A stretch of DNA of 64,000 nucleotides, from NCBI GenBank assembly GCA_018287875.1, contig JAGVVL010000022.1, positions 558,001-622,000 on the forward strand. The letters are read 5' to 3'. How positions within the stretch are numbered: position 1 is the stretch's first letter; the number at the start of each line of letters is the position of its first letter. The position numbers were made by a program, and so were the translations under genes. Positions 60,301 to 64,000 of this stretch are shown one piece after another. Under the pieces are notes generated by a model. That model had not been told where the DNA came from. It made no database searches and was given only the letters and a program-made list of their open reading frames with translations. This DNA is from Nigrospora sphaerica. Lineage: Eukaryota; Ascomycota; Sordariomycetes; Amphisphaeriales; Apiosporaceae.

Positions 60301-62369
60301 CCGGGGGCGACAGCGACGACCAGCCCCGGCGCAGGACCGTTCGAGTGTCCCATACATCTGCCCAGTACCCCTAGCCTGCCGTAGTCTTCCATCGACATAA
60401 TCATAAACGGGCGGTTTCGCCTACTCCGTGGCGAAATCCATTTTCTTTTCACGCAGGCGCGATATCCAGAGTGAATAGTCGTCTTTGTGCCTCCGCCTAT
60501 TGGTTGCTTGTTGCTGGGGAAAACAGCGGAGACTTGCGGTCGGCGTCTTCACGGATGCCTGCGCCCGCGCCGGGGGCATCGGGTGATTCGTGGGAAAGGA
60601 ACGACGAAAACGGGATTCAGGCCACACCGACCGGCTTCGCATGTGGCCCCGGACGACATGGGGTTTCTCCCTTGGCCCTCAGAAAAGATTCAACGGTTTC
60701 CCCAGGCTAGACTGGCCCAATATCTTGCAGCCCAACACATGTTTTGCCACGCGCTCAACATAGCAGGCTCTGCTTCTCCGCACCTTTTTTGCCCGTCTAC
60801 ACTCCTGGAGCGGACGATGTCCCTCCATCAGGCCAAAGATCGAGCACCCTGCGCTTGCGTACAGCCGCCCCAGGACGCCGGCCGCCCCGGGACGGGTCGC
60901 GACGATTCCAGTGGCAGTATTTTGTTTGCAACGCGTGAATCCTCACTACAAGCTTTTATTGGTTTCTTGAGACGCAAGCGCGGGTAGCTGGACGATCTGT
61001 CTTGCGCGGACGGCGTACTGGCTACGGGCAACGACCGCTGGAGAATGCGATACGGGGCCCCTTTCAGTACCGCTTCCCCAGGCTTTTCGACGAATCAAAG
61101 CTAGCGACGACGAGCCCTGGAGTAAGACCGGTCGGGGTGCCCAGCGCATCCGTCCATCATCCATAGCCTACCGCAACCCTCGCTGAGCACAGCTGTAATC
61201 GAACTGCTTCACGTACCCCGTGGCAAAGTGTTCATTGGCCAACGCAGATACGACCTCTAGGGTGAATAGTCTTCTTTATACACCTGCCCATTGGCTATCT
61301 GTCGCTAGGGGAAACAGCCGGGGGCTGTGGTTGGGGTATCCACGGATGCCTGCGCCCGCGCCAGGGGCATCGAGCGATTCGTGGGAAAGGAGCAACGAGA
61401 ACGGGATTCAACCCCAGTCTACTTTCGCATGAGCCTCAGACGGCATGGAGGTGGGGGAAGATCCTACGATTTGGCCACCATAGACTGGCCGGATGCCTTG
61501 CGGCACAATACGCGTTGCCATGCCCTCAACGTGTTACGTTCAGGTTGCCCGCATCTTGCTCTGCCCAGCTGCGTTCCTGGAACATACGCCGTCCTTCCCC
61601 CAGACAGGCCGAAGATCCAGTACCCTACACGCATTACCTACAGCCACTCTAGGACGGGTCCATAATGAGTCCGGTGCTAACCCCTGTTTTACACACATGA
61701 ACCCTCGCCAAGAGTTTTCGTTTGGTGTTTTTCCCCAAGACGCAAGTGCGGGCAGCTAGACGATCTGTCTTGCGTGAACGCCGTCCTGGCCAAAGGCAAT
61801 GGCCGCCGGACGATACAGGCCCTTTCCAGCACCGGATGCCCGGGCCATTGTCCTGGACACCAATCGCGGAACAATCCGAAGAGGGCCTCTGCCCGGCGGC
61901 CGAAAGATGACCCTTCCCCCCCCTACATCAACAATGGAAACGTGACCCATCGGCACCATGCGAGAGGGGCTCGGTGGCCCTATCTCGACAGCGTGCTTTC
62001 ATGCAAAGACACCGGATCCTGCTTATGCTGTTCGCCAGTGTTGTAATCACAGGGTGCACAGATGCGCCGCCCCTGATCCCATAACCCCAGAAGACCCCCG
62101 TAGACGGCACTGCTTTCCCTTTGGCCTATACCACTGGCTTACCCGCCCGCACCACCTGGCGGCTTGTTTACACTTGCCCGGACTGTTTCATGCACACACG
62201 CCTCCGGCGCGTTCCTCCTTTCATCCCACAAGGCATGCGTTCTGCCTTGCCCCGAGCAAAATACCCGACAACCCCCGACGTTTCGACCACGTCGTCGACC
62301 ACGTCGTCAACCACGTCCCGAAGCCGAGCGTGGCGAGCCCCCGACTACAAGCCCGACAGACCGGTGCAC
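57363..62369. other. Body of copy T, part 2, no gene recognised
   Basis: Counterpart of L about 12.8-17.7 kb, with both halves of the internal tandem duplication (CTGCGCCCGCGCC boxes near 60560 and 61351). Confidence 0.5.
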
Positions 62370-62766
62370 AAGTGGAAGCCCGTAGAGGTCGCTTGCACGA
62401 GATGCCGCCCCAGACAGCGAAACGGGACGGCGAGAGGCCCGACCTCGGCGCTTGCCGCCAGCACCACACCAAGCGCGAGTACGACGACTGCGACCCCGAT
62501 ACGATGCCGCATGCGAATTTGAGACGGGAATACCAGCACCTCGTCGGGAAGGTGGCGGGCTACGTTCAGCTTCTCGAGCTGTTGCGGACCCGTCCAAAAG
62601 AGGAAGCTACTCTCATTCTTAAACAACTACGGGGAAACCGCAGTGCGCACGCCGTACTCGGCCTCATCAAGGAGGGGCGCCCGCCACTCGACGGCTCTAG
62701 TTTCCCTATACATCAGGAGATCGAATCGGCCCATACGAGTCTTCTTGGTGGACGGAACTCGTGCTG
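62370..62766 (+). pseudogene. Zn(II)2Cys6 relic, copy T
   Basis: KWKPVEVACTRCRPRQ in one frame is followed, one frame over, by KRDGERPDLGACRQHHTKRE, YDDCDPDTMPHANLRREYQH, LLELLRTRPKEEATLILKQL and VLGLIKEG. The first two cysteines survive, but the third, fourth and sixth are replaced (Arg, Leu, Arg), and the frame break lies between the halves. It occupies the same place as relic 1 in the arms but decayed independently: different cysteines are lost. Confidence 0.8.
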
Positions 62767-62776
62767 ATCGTCGATG

Positions 62777-63698
62777 ACGCGTTGCACCTCGGCCAATGCC
62801 CTGGGTAGTGTCGGTTTTCAACCACCCCGTTTTCATTGGCGGTTGTTCCTGTCCTTGCTATAGTAGTACTTGATGTCCTTTTTTATCTCAATGCCGCTGT
62901 AACTCCCTGGGTGTTGGCTACCCGGATGCCTGACGGAAGGAGCCAGCGGGAACAGAAGACGGGCCAGCGGCTGCTGACGCCTTGCATATCGACCATTGCC
63001 CTGCGGCTGAGAAGCGACGTCCGGGGTGTTCCAATGTTCCAGGGAGCTTTGTGTTCGTGGGCGGCCCATCAACCCTAGCCCCAGGCGTGCCGTCGTTAAC
63101 GTAGCCGGCGCCGGTGGCGTTTTCAGTGTGGCGTGCAAGACCTGCCTAGCCTCTTTACGCCCGTTGGCACGAGACAATCTCTATTTCGAAACGGCCGACT
63201 GCGATGGGAATCTCGAGGAGTTCCCATGCCTGCCTCGAGGCCCAATGCTTTCTTCACCTCCATACCCGGCTGCATGACGAGAACGGCAACCAACTGGTCG
63301 CAAATCAAGAGCGTTGATGTTCCTGACAACAGGGCCAACAACAGAGCCAACAACAGTTCCCGCCAGGCATCGAAGTAGCCAGGAAGCTGCCGGTACTCAC
63401 CCACGGGCCCCACTGGTCAATTGCAATACAACAAAGCTCTCTTCTCCTATGCAACTTACATTCTCTGAAACCACTTAACATACGCATCCAAAACTCGCAA
63501 CGCCCCTCGCCGACGCCCAGCCAGATGTAGCCCCCGAGTAAGGCTGCATCGTGCCCTATGTCTCTTTCGATATGGTTTACAGCCTCAGATCCACTTCAAT
63601 AGAGCTGACTTGCTCGTAATTATTCCCTACTGAGAAGTGGTCAACAATGTCCCACCCCATGGATTCTTGTTTGTTCGACCATTCAGGGTTTTAACAGC
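62777..63698. other. Right flank, no firm gene
   Basis: Unique sequence. A minus-strand frame at 63123-63413 contains a hydrophobic helix-like stretch (ELLLALLLALLSG, LLICDQLVAVLV) that could be part of a spliced membrane or small fungal protein, perhaps linked to the CDS at 63699. I cannot join them with a convincing splice pair. CA/AACAGAGCCAACAA repeats occur near 63328-63358. Confidence 0.35.
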
Positions 63699-64000
63699 TT
63701 AAAAGGGAAACCCTCGCACCATTAAGCTGGGTCGGGGGCAGAAAACTGGAACAGGTATCAAGGCAGTGGGATCGCGAGAGCCAACGTACAGTAGGGCCAA
63801 GGTCAGATCGCCATGGATACTGGCCTTCAGCGTCACCTCCACCTCGAGATTCAAGTCCAAGCGAAGTTTCATGCCGTTGTGTCCCTCGTCCCTGTGGCGG
63901 ACCGTTTGCTGCTGCGGATTCTCCGGTGTAATCTCGCGTTGTATCTGCAAGTCCTGCTTCTCATCTAGGCTGTGCCTTCGTCTGTGACGAGATCTTACGT
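63699..64000 (-). CDS. Partial hypothetical protein with a fungal L-D-L-N-L-E-V-E-V / I-H-G-D motif
   Basis: The minus-strand frame is open from the window edge to the TAA at 63699. It contains LRLDLNLEVEVTLKASIHGD followed by LTLALL. This amphipathic motif is common near the C-terminus of small fungal hypothetical proteins, from my general recollection. Upstream is a Gln/Arg-rich region (ITPENPQQQTVRHRDEG). The start lies beyond the window. The residues after LTLALL may be an extension specific to this copy. Confidence 0.55.
   Translation of the reverse strand, partial: VRSRHRRRHSLDEKQDLQIQREITPENPQQQTVRHRDEGHNGMKLRLDLNLEVEVTLKASIHGDLTLALLYVGSRDPTALIPVPVFCPRPSLMVRGFPF

Larger units (their letters stand above)
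46747..62776 (+). repeat. Repeat unit copy T (third, direct copy, more diverged)
   Basis: T follows the order of L from AGGAGTGA(C/T)GGGTGG at its start to the first Zn2Cys6 piece at its end. It diverges from both arms just after CTCGTGCTGATCGTCGA at about 62776. It therefore lacks the second Zn2Cys6 piece and the last 2.5 kb of the arms. By eye, differences from L are several per 100 bases plus many indels, far more than between the inner parts of L and R. Confidence 0.92.

Noticed and set aside
1..64000. Possibility of a Starship, Helitron or other giant cargo transposon.
   Set aside because: No DUF3435-type tyrosine recombinase, Rep/helicase or terminal hairpin was seen in any copy. The idea stays open only if a related autonomous element lies elsewhere.
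1..64000. Telomere repeats, rRNA, CRISPR arrays.
   Set aside because: No TTAGGG-type runs, no rRNA-like sequence, and no direct repeat/unique spacer array. The tandem repeats here have no unique spacers, and the organism is a fungus.

Overview
The window looks like an accessory, repeat-built region of a filamentous ascomycete (Pezizomycotina) genome. Evidence: Tad1/I-like non-LTR retrotransposon remnants, fungal Zn(II)2Cys6 and fungal bZIP regulators, short spliceosomal introns with GTAAGT/GTACGT donors, and a C-terminal motif typical of small fungal hypothetical proteins. The species cannot be read from the sequence.

Layout: (1) 1-2946, two degraded LINE fragments on the + strand separated by an (AC)9 run. 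(2) 3214-20703, a GC-rich repeat unit of about 17 kb (copy L) with almost no recognisable coding content. Its outer end is built of minisatellites and its inner end carries two Zn2Cys6 N-terminal pieces. (3) 20704-28549, a 7.8-kb less GC-rich unique spacer. It holds a seven-exon Zn2Cys6/fungal-trans transcription factor gene (- strand), a divergent Zn2Cys6 relic (- strand) and a broken ATF/CREB-type bZIP gene (+ strand). (4) 28550-45184, the same unit inverted (copy R), so L-spacer-R is a giant imperfect palindrome. (5) 45184-46600, a (TTC)n tract, a LINE 3' end on the - strand and a spliced gene of unknown function (- strand). (6) 46747-62776, a third, more diverged direct copy (copy T). (7) 62777-64000, unique sequence ending in a partial small-protein gene on the - strand.

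The three copies share the order of blocks: satellite, a conserved unknown protein relic, a long non-coding body, an internal tandem duplication, a Zn2Cys6 relic. They differ in minisatellite length, in block insertions and deletions, and in homopolymer length. The inner parts of L and R are nearly identical; the outer parts are mosaic, with R sometimes matching T rather than L. No transposase, recombinase, terminal repeat or target-site duplication was found that explains mobility of the unit. The only clearly functional-looking genes are regulators, and those in the spacer carry single-base frameshifts at A-runs that could be sequencing errors or real decay.
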